Positions 22,434 through 34,060 of a stretch of DNA of 64,000 bases are shown in pieces (within the stretch, counting starts at the first letter, position 1; each line of letters opens with the position of its first letter). The notes below the pieces were generated by a model. The model saw only the letters and a program-made list of their open reading frames with translations. It had not been told where the DNA came from and made no database searches. The stretch covers positions 23,977,778 to 24,041,777 of the forward strand of contig NC_092289.1 in the NCBI RefSeq assembly GCF_036320965.1. Direction: 5' to 3'. Source of the DNA: Panulirus ornatus (Eukaryota; Arthropoda; Malacostraca; Decapoda; Palinuridae). The translations under genes and the position numbers were made by a program.

Positions 22434-22500
<67 letters not shown>
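22431..22500. repeat. (AT)n microsatellite
   Basis: Perfect AT tract of about 68 bp at the right end of the large palindrome. Confidence 0.98.
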
Positions 22501-22501
<1 letters not shown>

Positions 22502-22764
22502 CATGTGCCGATCTAAATACTTTTTTTTTATTTTTTTTAGAAAATCTCCGCGATACTGCAGGTCCCGCTGACGTGAAGGGAGATTTATTACATGATGTTT
22601 AGCCCCGCGGAAACTGCAACACCGAAACCTGAATTAGGAAGAAAAAAAGAGGAAGTATTTTACGGGAAGATAAAGTCAGATTTATCGGGTTATTCCAGGG
22701 ACCAGAATGGACAGGGAGTCCGCACTGACCATAAATATTGTAGGCGTTATATGAGGGATATCCT

Positions 22765-22978
22765 GCTGGACTGTCCCGGGCTGGGCCGGAGCCCGGCCTG
22801 TGTCCTAGGGGAGTGTCCCGGGCTGGGCCTGAGTGTAGTCTGTGTCCCAGTGGAATGTCTTGGGCTGAGTCGGAGACTGACTGGCTTGTGTCGGAGAGGA
22901 ATGTTCTGGGCTGGGTCGAAGTCTGGCTTGTGCCCCGGGCTGGGTCGTAGTCTGGACTGTGTGCCGGCGGAGTGATCA
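22765..22978. repeat. Degenerate ~45-bp minisatellite (CCCGGGCTGGGTCGGAGTCT)
   Basis: About five copies of a GC-rich unit with TGTCCCGGGCTGGGCC, then GAG or AAGTCTGG, then CTTGTGTCC. Open frames on both strands here come from this array. Confidence 0.88.
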
Positions 22979-23078
22979 CAAGTCTCGTCGGGTTATGTTC
23001 CTTTTCCACGCGAAGTCTGTCTTGTTTCCCGAGGAAGTGTGGGAATGTTCACCAGCTTACGTCACATGACTGCAGAGG

Positions 23079-23079
23079 T

Positions 23080-23135
<56 letters not shown>
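23079..23135. repeat. (GT)n microsatellite
   Basis: About 28 perfect GT units. Confidence 0.98.
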
Positions 23136-23137
<2 letters not shown>

Positions 23138-23564
23138 GTCTTGCACATTTCGCACTTGAGGTCGTCCTGTCCTCGACCGTAATCACCTGCTTCTATAAGA
23201 AGCCCTTCCCATCTGGGAAGCGGATATGACCTGTTTATGGAAGGGATCTGCCTCATCATATTGCCTGGTGACTCTCATGCTTGGTGAGAGGCTCGGTAAA
23301 TTCTTGGTGACGTCTGTGTGGCTGAGTGTCTCTCTCACACCCAGGCAGCGGTGGAGGAATCTAGCGCTCATCAGCACCCTGGGAGCTGTCGCCCAACTCA
23401 CGCAATTACGCTGTCAACTGTTGCTCGTCTGTCCATTATTTTCTCCAGTATTGTTGACACAGTCTCGGTAATTTGCAATAATTTGCACATTGCACAGTAC
23501 GTGTTACAGTTGAAGTTGTTTTTGTTATTAGTTTAGACACAGAAGAGGGAGAATAGTCTAGTAG

Positions 23565-23565
<1 letters not shown>

Positions 23566-23609
<44 letters not shown>

Positions 23610-23628
23610 TGCGTGTGTGTGTGTGTGG
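23566..23628. repeat. (GT)n microsatellite with GC interruptions
   Basis: GT tract with GCGCGTGCG interruptions near 23605-23614. Confidence 0.97.
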
Positions 23629-24159
23629 TAGTAGGCACACCTCACTATACCTGTGCCTCGCTGGTGGCGGACGCTTCACGTACTCGGCACGCGACCACCG
23701 CCGTACGTTAGGGAACTTAACCACCACTGCCTCCCATTCCCGGCCGTTACCCTGTGTCTGATTGTGGCTAATTGGCCGTATCGCTTCCTGGCTCCGATTA
23801 ACTAGGACACCAGGAGCCCTCCTGGATAATTAGGACTATTGGCAGCAGTCAAGGTCGTTGTTGTTAGCCAGGGTGTGATGGGTGAAAATAGTTGTTGGCT
23901 GTAGTGTGGTTAATGGAGGTTGTTGTTGACATTAATGTGGCTGATAAGACTGTTGTAGACTGAGGTGTGGTTAATGAAGAACGCTATTGACCGTTGTGAG
24001 GACATTCAAGACTGGTTAATCTGGTTGTGGATGATGGAGCTGGTTAACTGGGGTTGTAGACAGAATGGTCTGTCAGTGAGAAATCTTTGTGGACGTCTTT
24101 CCAGTCGTCGCCAGTATAGATTGCTGTTTCACTGAGGGCAGGAGTAACCGGTCCGAATA

Positions 24160-24605
24160 AGCAGCACATGAACGCCGGGAGAAGCCGGCCATTTCGATAA
24201 TCCACCGCACGAATCCGAGGGAATTCATCCAAGTCAATCGATCACTGCACGAACGTGAACGGTACCGGCCATTTCCAACGAGCAACATAAAAGCGCTAAT
24301 GAAACAGATAAATCGAGGCATCATCGCATCTCTGCGTGGGAAACCAGCCAAGTTCAACAGCTGTTGCTCGACTGCGGGCCTCCCCCAGCCACTTCGTACA
24401 ATGATCGCACGAAAGCCGCTGGAGCCAGCCACTTAAAACCACCATTTGGGGAAAACCACAAAATGAATGCAAGCGACACCAACCAATTCACGCGACCACA
24501 ACAGCAGAGTTGGTGACTCAAGGCCATCAGACGACCTGGGACACGAAGCCAGCGACTTGAGACAATTTCACTAACCCACCACACGAAACCCGGCGACATA
24601 CTGTC
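24160..24605. repeat. Old degenerate tandem array (CCAGCCACTT ... CACGAA)
   Basis: Recurrent CAGCCA(C/A)TT or GGCCATTTC, then a short variable stretch, then CGCACGAA(T/A/C)CC, roughly every 45-60 bases. It looks like a heavily mutated minisatellite. The long minus-strand frames over it (24073-24629) follow its phase. Confidence 0.55.
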
Positions 24606-25229
24606 CGGATAATTACCTACACCTGTCAATTAATCGATGACTTATGTATAATTTCGTATTTGCATGTGGAGCTTTGCTTCCCAGTTCCAGGAAGGAGAAG
24701 GAGGTGGCGTGCGGCGCTGAAGGATACAGTTGGTAAAGAAATATGTTTCTATAATCCCATCATGCAGGTCAGGCGAGGGAGGCGCATATTGACTGTGTCG
24801 CCACGCTGGAACTCGAGCGGATGATGAGCTTTTTATGAGGGAATAACCTACAGTCGTGGCTGTGTAGTTATGTGCAGAGATGTGAGTACTGTGTTACCTC
24901 CTGGTGTGTTGAGGGTAATGTGACTATCTCCTTACCTGGCTGTTTGGTGGTGTATGTGTGGAGGGTAATGTGTACTATCTACTGACCAGGCTCTGCACGT
25001 ACGTACATTAGAGGTGTAGGCAGTGTGCCCTGCTTACACACCTCGCCGTGTAAGTGTGTGCCAGTGCCTGGCTAATGTATACTGACTGACTGGTGGGAGG
25101 GAGTGGTGCGCGGGTAGAAGTATCTCATTTCTTTTTTTCTTAAATTTACGTTTTGATTTACATACTCGTTAAGGTGTGTGTGTGTGTGTGTACGGAGCAG
25201 CACATCTCTTTCTTCCTTTTTATCTCACA

Positions 25230-25620
25230 CAAACGCAGACACATATTTTAGAGGACGTATAACAGAGCAGCCATCTTGAAATGGGTTAGGTTCACCTGTG
25301 ACGTGCCGCAGGGCTCCGGCCTGGGACCACTGCTCTTCTTTACCTATGGAAGTGAGTCGCCAGAAGGACTTATGCCTGAGTACGTTTGCGAATGATAATA
25401 ACATGGTCACGAGAGAAGTAAAGAGTGATTACGATTGCATCCACTTACGAAGGGACCTTGACGAACTACATAATTGGTCTAATATATGACTGATTAAGTT
25501 CATCCCAAGTACATGCAAACTTCACAAATGCGCTCTTGGTGTATACACGGAGGCAGATCCAGTTGAAAAGATTGTTAGAAGTGTCACAATGTAAACGCTT
25601 GGACAGTCATTGATAATGAC
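25230..25620 (+). mobile_element. Decayed LINE, reverse transcriptase palm fragment
   Basis: The plus strand reads CDVPQGSGLGPLLF (about 25297-25338), which is RT motif B and the segment after it. After a frameshift it reads TFANDN (25382-25399) where active copies have FADDT, then REVKSDYDCIHLRRDLDE (25412-25465) and LHNWSNI before a stop. This is the palm and early thumb of a CR1/Jockey-like non-LTR RT, with the catalytic FADD altered. The family differs from the relics at 2.1 and 21.6 kb. There is no endonuclease or 3' tail. Confidence 0.78.
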
Positions 25621-26409
25621 AGGATAGTAAGCAAATGATGCAATTTTTTTTTATACAACTCATTGAAATTATGCTAAAATTCTCCTGGATAACAATCTCT
25701 ACAGAGTTCACCTCCTGGTCATCTTGATTCTTCAGTTGAGTTTGAGTAGTCGTGAAGGGTAATCAGTTTTCAGACAATGGGAGACAAGTTACGTGGTGTG
25801 GCCGGGTTAAGTCCTTGCAGCGTAGACAGTGTGGTGCCGGCCTGGATTGATCACCATCATAATTCAAATCCTCGAAACTAAGATGTTCTTACGTATATTT
25901 TTTTTCATCATCATTTGGGTTTGGGTCTCAACACTAGCTAGGGTTGTATTGGTGTGCCTTAGGGTCGTATCATCGCGCTCAGATGATTCATCACCGGCCT
26001 TGTTGTGAGTGCACCATACATGAGTCTGTGGAGTAAATAGCAGGTGTTGTGTGAAGATATTCGTGGCGAGACATGCGTGTCGGTTCGTGTCGTCGTCCGT
26101 GCCACACCATTATTCACATTTAGCGACGTACGTTAGATTATGTTTCGTATTGTGACATAAACAAGGAGGCTAGACGTGTTGAGCTTTTATTTTAAGAGAG
26201 GAGATCCTCCTCCTCCCCAGGGTCTTATAATTTTCATTGTTTGGTTAAGATTGGGTTAAGTGGTGTGTGGGTATGTGTCCTGAAGGAACCATACAGGTGA
26301 GATGCTCTTGCAGTTGGCCAGAGGATGAAGAGTGTTTTGTTATAATGTAATAAAGGTATTATTTCGTGTATGACCTTGTGTTCACACATAGATATATAAT
26401 TTACAATTT

Positions 26410-26411
<2 letters not shown>
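25621..26411. other. Spacer with a possible trace of the fold-back repeat
   Basis: A weak right-arm-like trace (CTTAGGGTCGTATCATCGCG, then CTCAGATG) lies at about 25940-25992. Otherwise no gene or repeat was recognised. Confidence 0.4.

Positions 26412-26473
<62 letters not shown>
26412..26473. repeat. (CT)n microsatellite
   Basis: About 31 perfect CT units. Confidence 0.98.
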
Positions 26474-26479
<6 letters not shown>

Positions 26480-26867
26480 CACCAACACGATAAAGTAAGA
26501 TAATCATGATGTGATAAACAAAAGCACTTCATTAGGCGCACGCTGATAGGCGAATCTCAGTCCTAATGGTCATTTGAGACGATAATGATGGTTGTCTTGA
26601 GTGAGTGGGTCGGCACTTGTACCCCGGGATAGATCCCGCCCCTCGTCCCACCACCAGGGGTCTCTCCGGTAATCATCGCCAGTGTCACGTGTTGATCACC
26701 ACGTCACATGTGTTATCATATGAAGCTCAGGATAACATGTATGTTGCTTAGGGGTTAGTGTAGGATGTAAAACAAGGATGGGTACCTCGTGTGGATGGAC
26801 TTGGGCACCTCTGGTTCAAGTTGACGAGAATGTGCCACAGTTTGTTGAATCTTTCCAGTCAGTTGAC

Positions 26868-27070
26868 GCTCCATGACGGTACGACCACTGAGCACCTCAG
26901 TTCTACACTAGAGCATGATGGTACGATTCTTGGATATGATGGCGTGACCTTTACATTGATACTTCAGGGTCAGGTCAGAGTTACGTAACATCATACCCAA
27001 AGGTCGCGCCATCGTCCCCAGAGATCGTGCCGTCGTGCTCAGGGGTCGTGCAGTCGTGTTCAAGGGGGTA
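26868..27070. mobile_element. Fold-back repeat family, copy 7 (near full length)
   Basis: Left arm: ATGACGGTACGACCACTGAG. Core: GGATATGATGGCGTGACCTT, a spacer, then CAGGGTCAGGTCAGAGTTAC and ACATCATACCC. Right arm: AAAGGTCGCGCCATCG, then AGATCGTGCCGTCGTGCTCA, then GGGGTCGTGCAGTCGTGTTC. It ends in AAGGGGGTAAG, close to the right terminus of copy 1. Confidence 0.85.
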
Positions 27071-28689
27071 AGAAAATTTCTCACGCAAGAAATACAAATA
27101 AATAAATCAATAGATCAGACAACTTCGGGAAAATTTCAAATTAAAGGAAATAAAACAGAGTGACAATATCTCCCTCAAGGCAGAGGGAAAGTTTGATATC
27201 ATAATTTACAAGTATGAGAAGTCTCAACTCTTAAAAAATTCCCCTCGGCTTAATTTCATCCTTCCACGATCTAGTGAGATGTGAAGCATCTTAATTGAAT
27301 ATAAATCATCTATATATAATATCTCATATTGGTGTGAAATATTCTAGGTTCGTGTACTGCACCCTGAAATACTTTTAGGTTTGTCTTACGCAACTTGGAG
27401 TATTATTATTCCCCACAGTGTGGGAAAATATCCCAAGGCTGACCCCGAATTTACCGAAAATCGGTTTTAGTAGCCCATATCCTTACCTCAAAGGTGTGGT
27501 AGAATTTAGCGAAATATCAAACATCTCGTCAAAGCATCTCATATTTTAGGTTAGTATCCCAGAGTTTGTTACCTTACTTACCAAACTATGGAAGGATCTG
27601 TCAGTGTTTTACTGGTAAGTTTTGCAACGTTTTTGATCTTGATTTGAATGCTTTGGTGTAGTCGCGTTCTCCTATAAGACTGTAAAGCTGGATTGAAGTT
27701 GAGCTTGGTGAAGCCCAGCTAGCGTTCACTGCTTCACCGATTACGTTACGAATTTTGATTACGTTTAAGAGTTATTCATTGTATATCATGCAGCGATGAA
27801 AGAAAATTTTGAGAAATGTTAGTGGAAAATACCGAAATTTATGGCTCCCTGACTGCGTATGGAAATGATGCTTTCCTCTGCTAAATTCTGTAAGCTAGAT
27901 CCAAGAGAGAGTAATAGCACAGTAAAGAAAAGCAGAGGAGACAAAGAGTATATTACCGTTATGGACCGGCCACTTGAAGTGTTTAGAGATGATAGAGACA
28001 AACGGGTTCCTCCGGAGTGTTGTGGGCTAGGCATCAGCTGCAGCTGTGCGCCAGACTCCTTGACTGATCTATCGGGGATGACAGCATAGCGCAGGGCCGG
28101 CTGACCCAGCAGGGATAACCGCAGACTCACCTGGCAGGGATAACAGCTTAACACAAGGCCCAACTTCTCTATGTCAAGAACCTCAGACTGAACGGCAGGG
28201 TAATACCGATATATCATCAAGGTTCTATGATACCAAGTATCAAACACTAGGTATCAGTTTCAACATCGTAATACTTTAGTGACAAGGAAACATCAAAATA
28301 ACACTATAATAACACCATGGTAGAGCAAAAGTAACTAACACCCAAGCACTTGCGGTAGCAACATGACACCGAGGTAATGTTGTGTACAATAGTATAGCAT
28401 AATAGATTTTAAGAACATATGGCTGCTGTCTGGAAGAACGTCGCCACCAACAGGAAAGCACCTCTCTCCCGCCCTGATTTAAGGTGCATCTCGTCGTTTA
28501 GAAAAATTTAACTCCCTCACGCCGCTGTAAAAGGAAATGTCGCTTCACTGATTAGGGAAATTCACCCTTGCAATCTTGGCCCAGGTTAGGTTGGTGAAAA
28601 AGACCATCATGGCGGCGACCTCACTGACAATAGCGTCGTCCTCGCTCGTTTGGGATCTCTGAGGATGGTCGGGGATAGGATGAATATGT
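27071..28689. other. Spacer, no recognised gene
   Basis: AT-rich to about 27850, then mixed. The minus strand holds a 142-codon frame (27819-28247) and the plus strand a 76-codon frame in the same place. Neither shows a domain I recognise. Confidence 0.45.

Positions 28690-28690
<1 letters not shown>

Positions 28691-28765
<75 letters not shown>
28691..28765. repeat. (GA)n microsatellite
   Basis: About 37 perfect AG units. Confidence 0.98.
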
Positions 28766-28768
<3 letters not shown>

Positions 28769-28997
28769 ATAGTAGTTAAGGTGAGGACGGGCAGGAGGGA
28801 CGTGGAGTGTGGGTGGGGAGGGGAGGCATCATTCTTCCGCACGATGAACAAGCTCAGGCATTTTGTTAAGGGTAATGGTGCATGACCGAACTCTGGGTCG
28901 TTAGGGATCATATGAAATCTTTCCTGTAAACTCACGTTAACTTGTATACTTATATTTATTTCTGGGCCCAGCCTAGATTCCACAGCGAACTGTCTCA

Positions 28998-29085
28998 TGA
29001 TTGAGCTTCGATCTCTTATGATGATACGTGAGCTTCGAACTCTATTATGATACGTGAGCTTCGAACTCTATTATGATATGGTAGC
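28998..29085. repeat. 26-bp minisatellite, ~3 copies
   Basis: Unit GAGCTTCGAACTCTATTATG plus ATACGT; the first copy is diverged. Confidence 0.9.
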
Positions 29086-29974
29086 TGGTGTTGTCTGTTG
29101 TTGGATTAGTTGTGTTTATGCTCCAGATAACGTAGTTTGATAATATACTGCCGTCTCGCGCACGACCGATAAATCACCAAAGGTCATGCGATTTTGAGGT
29201 CAAAGGGTGAGGCGCTACGTCTGGTGGAAAATTTTTGTGTATTTCATTCTCTCTCAGATCTTTCCCCTGCCGTAGCCTTACTTAATGCCTCACGGAGATA
29301 CGAACTTGTGAAGCAATTTCCCGTTATTCTCGTACGTCTGGAAGCGAAGGAGTGGGGGGGGGGGGGCGTTATGTGAGGTGGAACTAACCTAATGTGGGTC
29401 TTAATGCTCCAGCTGAGTACACAAGATAATCGAGGGTCTGAACAAAACATTGCTAATCTTAACCCTGATAAAATGAGTTTACACTTACATTGCATGACTC
29501 TGACAGGAGTTAGTAAACAAGATGAAATTATGTAAACACTTCACTAGCAGCTGGTATTTTCCGCCCGATTTCCAATTACGCAGGAAACTTTTCAAGGTAT
29601 CGTATTGCCATGTCAATATTATCGCCAGGGACGCTGCGCTCTTACCGCCGCCTAAAGTTATGATGGTAAGAGATCTAGTTAATGAGTTTTAAAGGGGAAA
29701 CATCCTTTATGCATCTCCACGGCCGTAAGTCCGCCAGGATTCCCTGAAATGGCGTCCGGTGATCCCTAACAATAGCGTCAGGAGGATAGAGGTTATTCTT
29801 CAGGATTACCGGAACTTGACTTGGGCACTTCATATACGACAGGGTATTGGAGGCTTCGTTAAGGAAAGGACAAGATGAACAGTAACTTAAGAATAATTCC
29901 CTTCAAAAAGTTAATGAAATCCCACGTTCCTAAGATGAGATCTTATTATCGTAAGTAACTTGACTGCGACACGA
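29086..29974. other. Unassigned spacer
   Basis: No gene or array recognised. A run of about 11 G sits at 29355-29366. Confidence 0.45.
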
Positions 29975-30105
29975 TTGTTACATGCATACTGCACACTGCT
30001 ACATGCATACTGCACACTACTAAATGCATATTGCACACTACTACACGCATACTGCACACTACTACATGCTTGCTACACACTACTACATGCATACTACACA
30101 TTAGT
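29975..30105. repeat. 21-bp minisatellite, ~6 copies
   Basis: Unit ACTACATGCATACTGCACAC plus T. The 21-bp length keeps a minus-strand frame open as repeated VVCSMHV. Confidence 0.93.
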
Positions 30106-30398
30106 AAGTCTCTCAGAAATCTGCATATGCGTATGAACAAATAATTTTTTGTTTAGAAGTTTACCCCCGGAGTAGGACGTACTCACTCTGTGGTTTCCCT
30201 CTTACAGTATTTCCTTGAAAAAGCATTATTTTCCCGGTGAGTCGTCAGCCCTGGGGAAGAAGCTGAGACTAGTCTGGTACAATCAGCCAGGGAGTTGAGT
30301 TAGCCACAGGGAAGGCGCCAGCAGGACGACTTGACAAATAAATTAGGATTAGCACTGTGGACGAGACAGGAGAGAGATTAGCAAGGCAGGCAGGTACG

Positions 30399-30399
<1 letters not shown>

Positions 30400-30473
<74 letters not shown>
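30400..30473. repeat. (AT)n microsatellite
   Basis: Perfect AT tract of about 74 bp. Confidence 0.98.
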
Positions 30474-30474
<1 letters not shown>

Positions 30475-30956
30475 TATAATGATAATGTATTATTATTATT
30501 ATAGAAGAGTGATATTTAAAATGTTATGCTATACTGTTGTGGTTTCTAAGTTTTGTATATATTTTTCCATTATTGGTTATGGTATAGGATATACTTTCTT
30601 TCGAGAAAGACTTTAACATTTGTCAAGACTGCGTGTGTGTTCGATGCGAAGATATGGATTAAGCTTAACGAATACAAAAGTCTCTCATGGATCAAGTTTC
30701 TGATCGACCACTTTTTTCATTTTATGAGGTGACGACAGGTCTTAAAGACATAACAGACATATCACAGCTTAGCCATCTTCTTAAAATGATTATCCCATGT
30801 TCTGTTGTAGTGATTTATATTTTTGGGGAAAGTTAAAGAGAAATTCTTCAAAGAATTCCCATGAGTGTTTCAGTTCTAGATAGATCTAAATCTTTTTATG
30901 GGATGAAATTGAATTTCCGCGCCACGGCTTTTCCTGGATTGTATGGATCCACATTA

Positions 30957-31125
30957 CAATGATGATGATAATAATGTCTGTGATAATGATGATAATAATG
31001 TCTGTGATAATGATGATAATAATGTCTGTGATAATGATGATAATAATGTCTGTGATAATGATGATAATAATGTCTGTGATAATGATGATAATAATGTCTG
31101 TGATAATGATGATAATAACGATAAC
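30957..31125. repeat. 24-bp minisatellite, ~7 copies
   Basis: Unit AATGATGATAATAATGTCTG plus TGAT, virtually identical between copies. The 24-bp period and unit sequence leave two plus and two minus frames open (repeated NDDNNVCD in one), so these frames are not evidence of coding. Confidence 0.97.
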
Positions 31126-31134
31126 GATCCTTGT

Positions 31135-32714
31135 ACTTTATAAGAAAAGATTGATGATATATAATCTTTAGATCTATCAATGTACATAATTAGAGATAGT
31201 TTGGTAAAAGCCCGTGTTTACTTTTGTCAATTAACTATCGATATCTGCCTCTCCCGAGGATCACGAAGGCCTCAGAATCACGATGAAGCTTTCGCTACGA
31301 AATAATCTTGTCCTTACTACTGCTAAAACGCCACACCTTTATTGCCTAATCTATTACGTGATAAGATCTCTCATGATGAATTAGATCAGGCAGGGTATGC
31401 ATGATAACAACTGTAACTGAGAAGTGAGTGTGTTCTGATTATTGTTGTTTGTGATGATTTTTTTTGCTTGGAATCGATAGTTACGGACTGTGTTAAGAAC
31501 GCGACGAAAAGTGATGTGGAAATCATTCATATTTCCACCACGCGAAATACCTGGTAGGGATACCCACGCTTGTAGGGCACGACCTTAGGTCGTTCCTCTG
31601 CCACACACCAGCTTCCTAGCGTTCCAACAAACACCTCGACAGGGGATGGAGGAAGGTGGATGCGTAGTATACTTCTATGATGATCTTTAGAGGAGAGGAT
31701 GACTTACTCCGTGTCATTTTATGAGTCAGTGTTTGTTGGTGAGCTACTGAGCGAAGTAATGGTTTCCTCAGGTCCTCCAGCGACTCTCGGGTCTCTGGTT
31801 GAGTATCTGCAGGTCACAGTGACTTCAAGTCTTTACCTTTCCTAACTAAAGGACAATTACAGTCCAGGATTCTCGGCGATACTTTCCACTGCATCGAGGT
31901 TCTCAGCCCTGTATTGAATTCAGTCTTGAGGTCGGCAGTGACTGAGGACAAGAATGAAGGTCACCATCGTAGGCTCCTGCGTCTCCATCTGGCTGAGGTC
32001 ATGAACGTAACGCAGGAACGGACTGTAAAGCTCACACAGTCTCAGGTACTCCAGACTTGGCTGTAATTATTCAGTTAAATAAATTTATTATAACACGTTA
32101 TGTTTTACGCTGGTGTAATCATGAGACAGTAATTACAGAGTGGCGTCGGTTATCGCTGCAGTTTTCATTCTTAAACTGCGAGAAATCAGCATCAAAAGAG
32201 CCGACCAGTCGAGACCAATTTGCTGAGGAAATTACAAGCCTTGTTTAGTCTGATTTGCATTTGTGATATTTCAGCTTTGTGGCCGCATTTGATAATGATA
32301 GATATACCGTACTAACTGTCATAGAAAACATACAGGGTATGATGGAGTACCAAAGTGTTTCATGTCAACTAAATACGTAATGACCTGGCGGTGTTAGACG
32401 GGAGAAAAATTCAGATTATTCGGTCGTTCTGTTATATTCTCTGCTTTGTGTATGATGACGTTTAAACCTCATTATGAGTCCTGGTTCCCACCTTCATAAC
32501 ATAATTCGTCTTGCATGCGCCTGGCTGCAACAGGACTTACATGAATGGGAAGTAGTTTACTTGTTATTAGTAATGTATGGTGGTGTCAGAGGGCATTATG
32601 GGGGACATGGTGGCGCGGAACATCATGTGGGAGATACGAAGCCCTTAAGAAGGGCCTCTCCTGGATGCAACTGCGCTTAGGTGTTGCATAACCTGCTGAC
32701 ACAGCCGTCACGTG
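31135..32714. other. Unassigned spacer
   Basis: Unique-looking sequence with frames up to 68 codons. No gene, array or mobile element was recognised. Confidence 0.5.
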
Positions 32715-32715
32715 A

Positions 32716-32885
32716 CCCATGGGGACGATGGTATGACTTTCAGTACGACGAATCGACCCATGAGTACGACCTGAACCTTAAATGCCAGGTTAAAGGTTAG
32801 ACCAACATATCCAAGGGTCGTATCGTCTTGCTCAAGGGTCGTACTATCGTTCTTAAAGATCGTAGTCATACAGAAGGGGTTGAAT
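32716..32885. mobile_element. Fold-back repeat family, copy 8 (near full length)
   Basis: Left arm GGGACGATGGTATGACTTTC and AGTACGACGAATCGACCC. Core GTACGACCTGAACCTTAAAT, then GCCAGGTTAAAGG. Right arm CCAAGGGTCGTATCGTCTTG, then CTCAAGGGTCGTACTATCGT and a weaker third unit. It ends in GGGGTTGAAT. Confidence 0.85.
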
Positions 32886-32923
32886 ATTGAGGAAAGACTT
32901 GTCCTGGTTGCCTACAATTATCA

Positions 32924-32969
<46 letters not shown>

Positions 32970-32982
32970 CATTATTATTATT
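32924..32982. repeat. (ATT)n microsatellite
   Basis: About 19 ATT units with two ATC interruptions. Only long trinucleotide AT-rich tract in the window. Confidence 0.97.
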
Positions 32983-33039
32983 AATTTAAAAGTTACAATA
33001 TTTTCTCTACCATAAACATTTATCATTACGTTCGTTATC

Positions 33040-34060
33040 TGTTAAATTCTGGCGACGATATTGTTGTGAGATGAAAGAATGTTTTCTCTCGCGAATTTAT
33101 GCAAAATGTGGCTTTTGATGGTAATGCCAAAGCCTTTCCAGTAGCCCATCAGTGCTGCAGGCGAAGGTTCCATCGTAAGTACCACAGCTGGTGTCGTTTT
33201 GGCTCTTCTTCCACAAATTCTTTCCATCTCTGTTGGCGCGAGTTGGTGCTTGAAGATTTCTTGTTCCTATTCTCTCCTTTTCCGAGGTTTCATCTCGCGG
33301 GTGAGCGCAGTCCTTGATGGTCATGACTGTAGATTAGATCGTGTTGAAACCTCTGAATGGCTGAGATGCCCCGTTCTCCTGCTTCCACACTACTGCTCTC
33401 TCGTGGGTGTGATATCCCAGTGGATCTTAGCTTTACTGTGTTCTTCAACAGTGTCTGTTGTGCGCTCAGCCCATTGTTCTTTGGCTTCACTGGTGTCAGA
33501 GGAGGGGGAGGAGTGGCAGCTGTAGTGCCGCCTACCATCACCGAGTGTCGTTCGTCCACCAGCGGTCCTCAGGACAGACCCTGGAAAGTCCTTATACATC
33601 TTGTGTGTATCTCCGTCGCCATCAGCGAACATGGAAACCAAATTAGTTGATGGGGAGAGCCTGGTCTTTTACATCTGCGCTGGGGGGAGGGGGGGTTCAG
33701 TAAGCGTCTTAAATTGACAGTTTTTATTCCCTTTGAGAAGTTCCACTGAAAGTTCTCAGACGTTTTAGCTTTGGCCACTTGCAGCAAGAAGTCTTTGTCT
33801 CCCATTTTGGGTTTCCTTGGTACGCTGCGCCACAGTGCCATGAAGACTGCTCGCAGTATTTGAAGTTTGTGTTGTGCTTCTCTAAGTCACCGCCGGAGAG
33901 GAACAGTATTCCTCAGAAGAAAAGGTCTTTGTTATCTTGGTGTGGAATAGGATGCCTTTGTAGTTTCACTCATCCATGTGTGCGAGATGACTTATGCAGT
34001 GTGAACTGTGACACCCGGTCAAGATGCTTTCTGCAAGATGGATCATAGCAGAGGACACGG
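33040..34060 (-). other. Unassigned stretch with overlapping minus-strand frames
   Basis: Minus-strand frames 33569-33841 (90 codons), 33290-33559 (89), 33097-33324 (75) and 33042-33227 (61) follow one another in staggered phase. Contents include MALWRSVPRKPKMGDKDFLL and, in a third phase near 33210, RWKEFVEE. The arrangement resembles a frameshifted old coding sequence such as a retroelement, but I cannot name a domain. The plus strand is open over part of the same region. Confidence 0.25.

Noticed and set aside
27819..28247. 142-codon minus-strand frame
   Set aside because: No recognisable domain; a different frame is open on the opposite strand and nothing around it suggests exons.
29160..29215. 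Possible further fold-back copy (CACGACCGATAAATCACC, then AAAGGTCATGCG and GAGGTCAAAGGG)
   Set aside because: It has only short word matches and no arm subrepeats or symmetric core.
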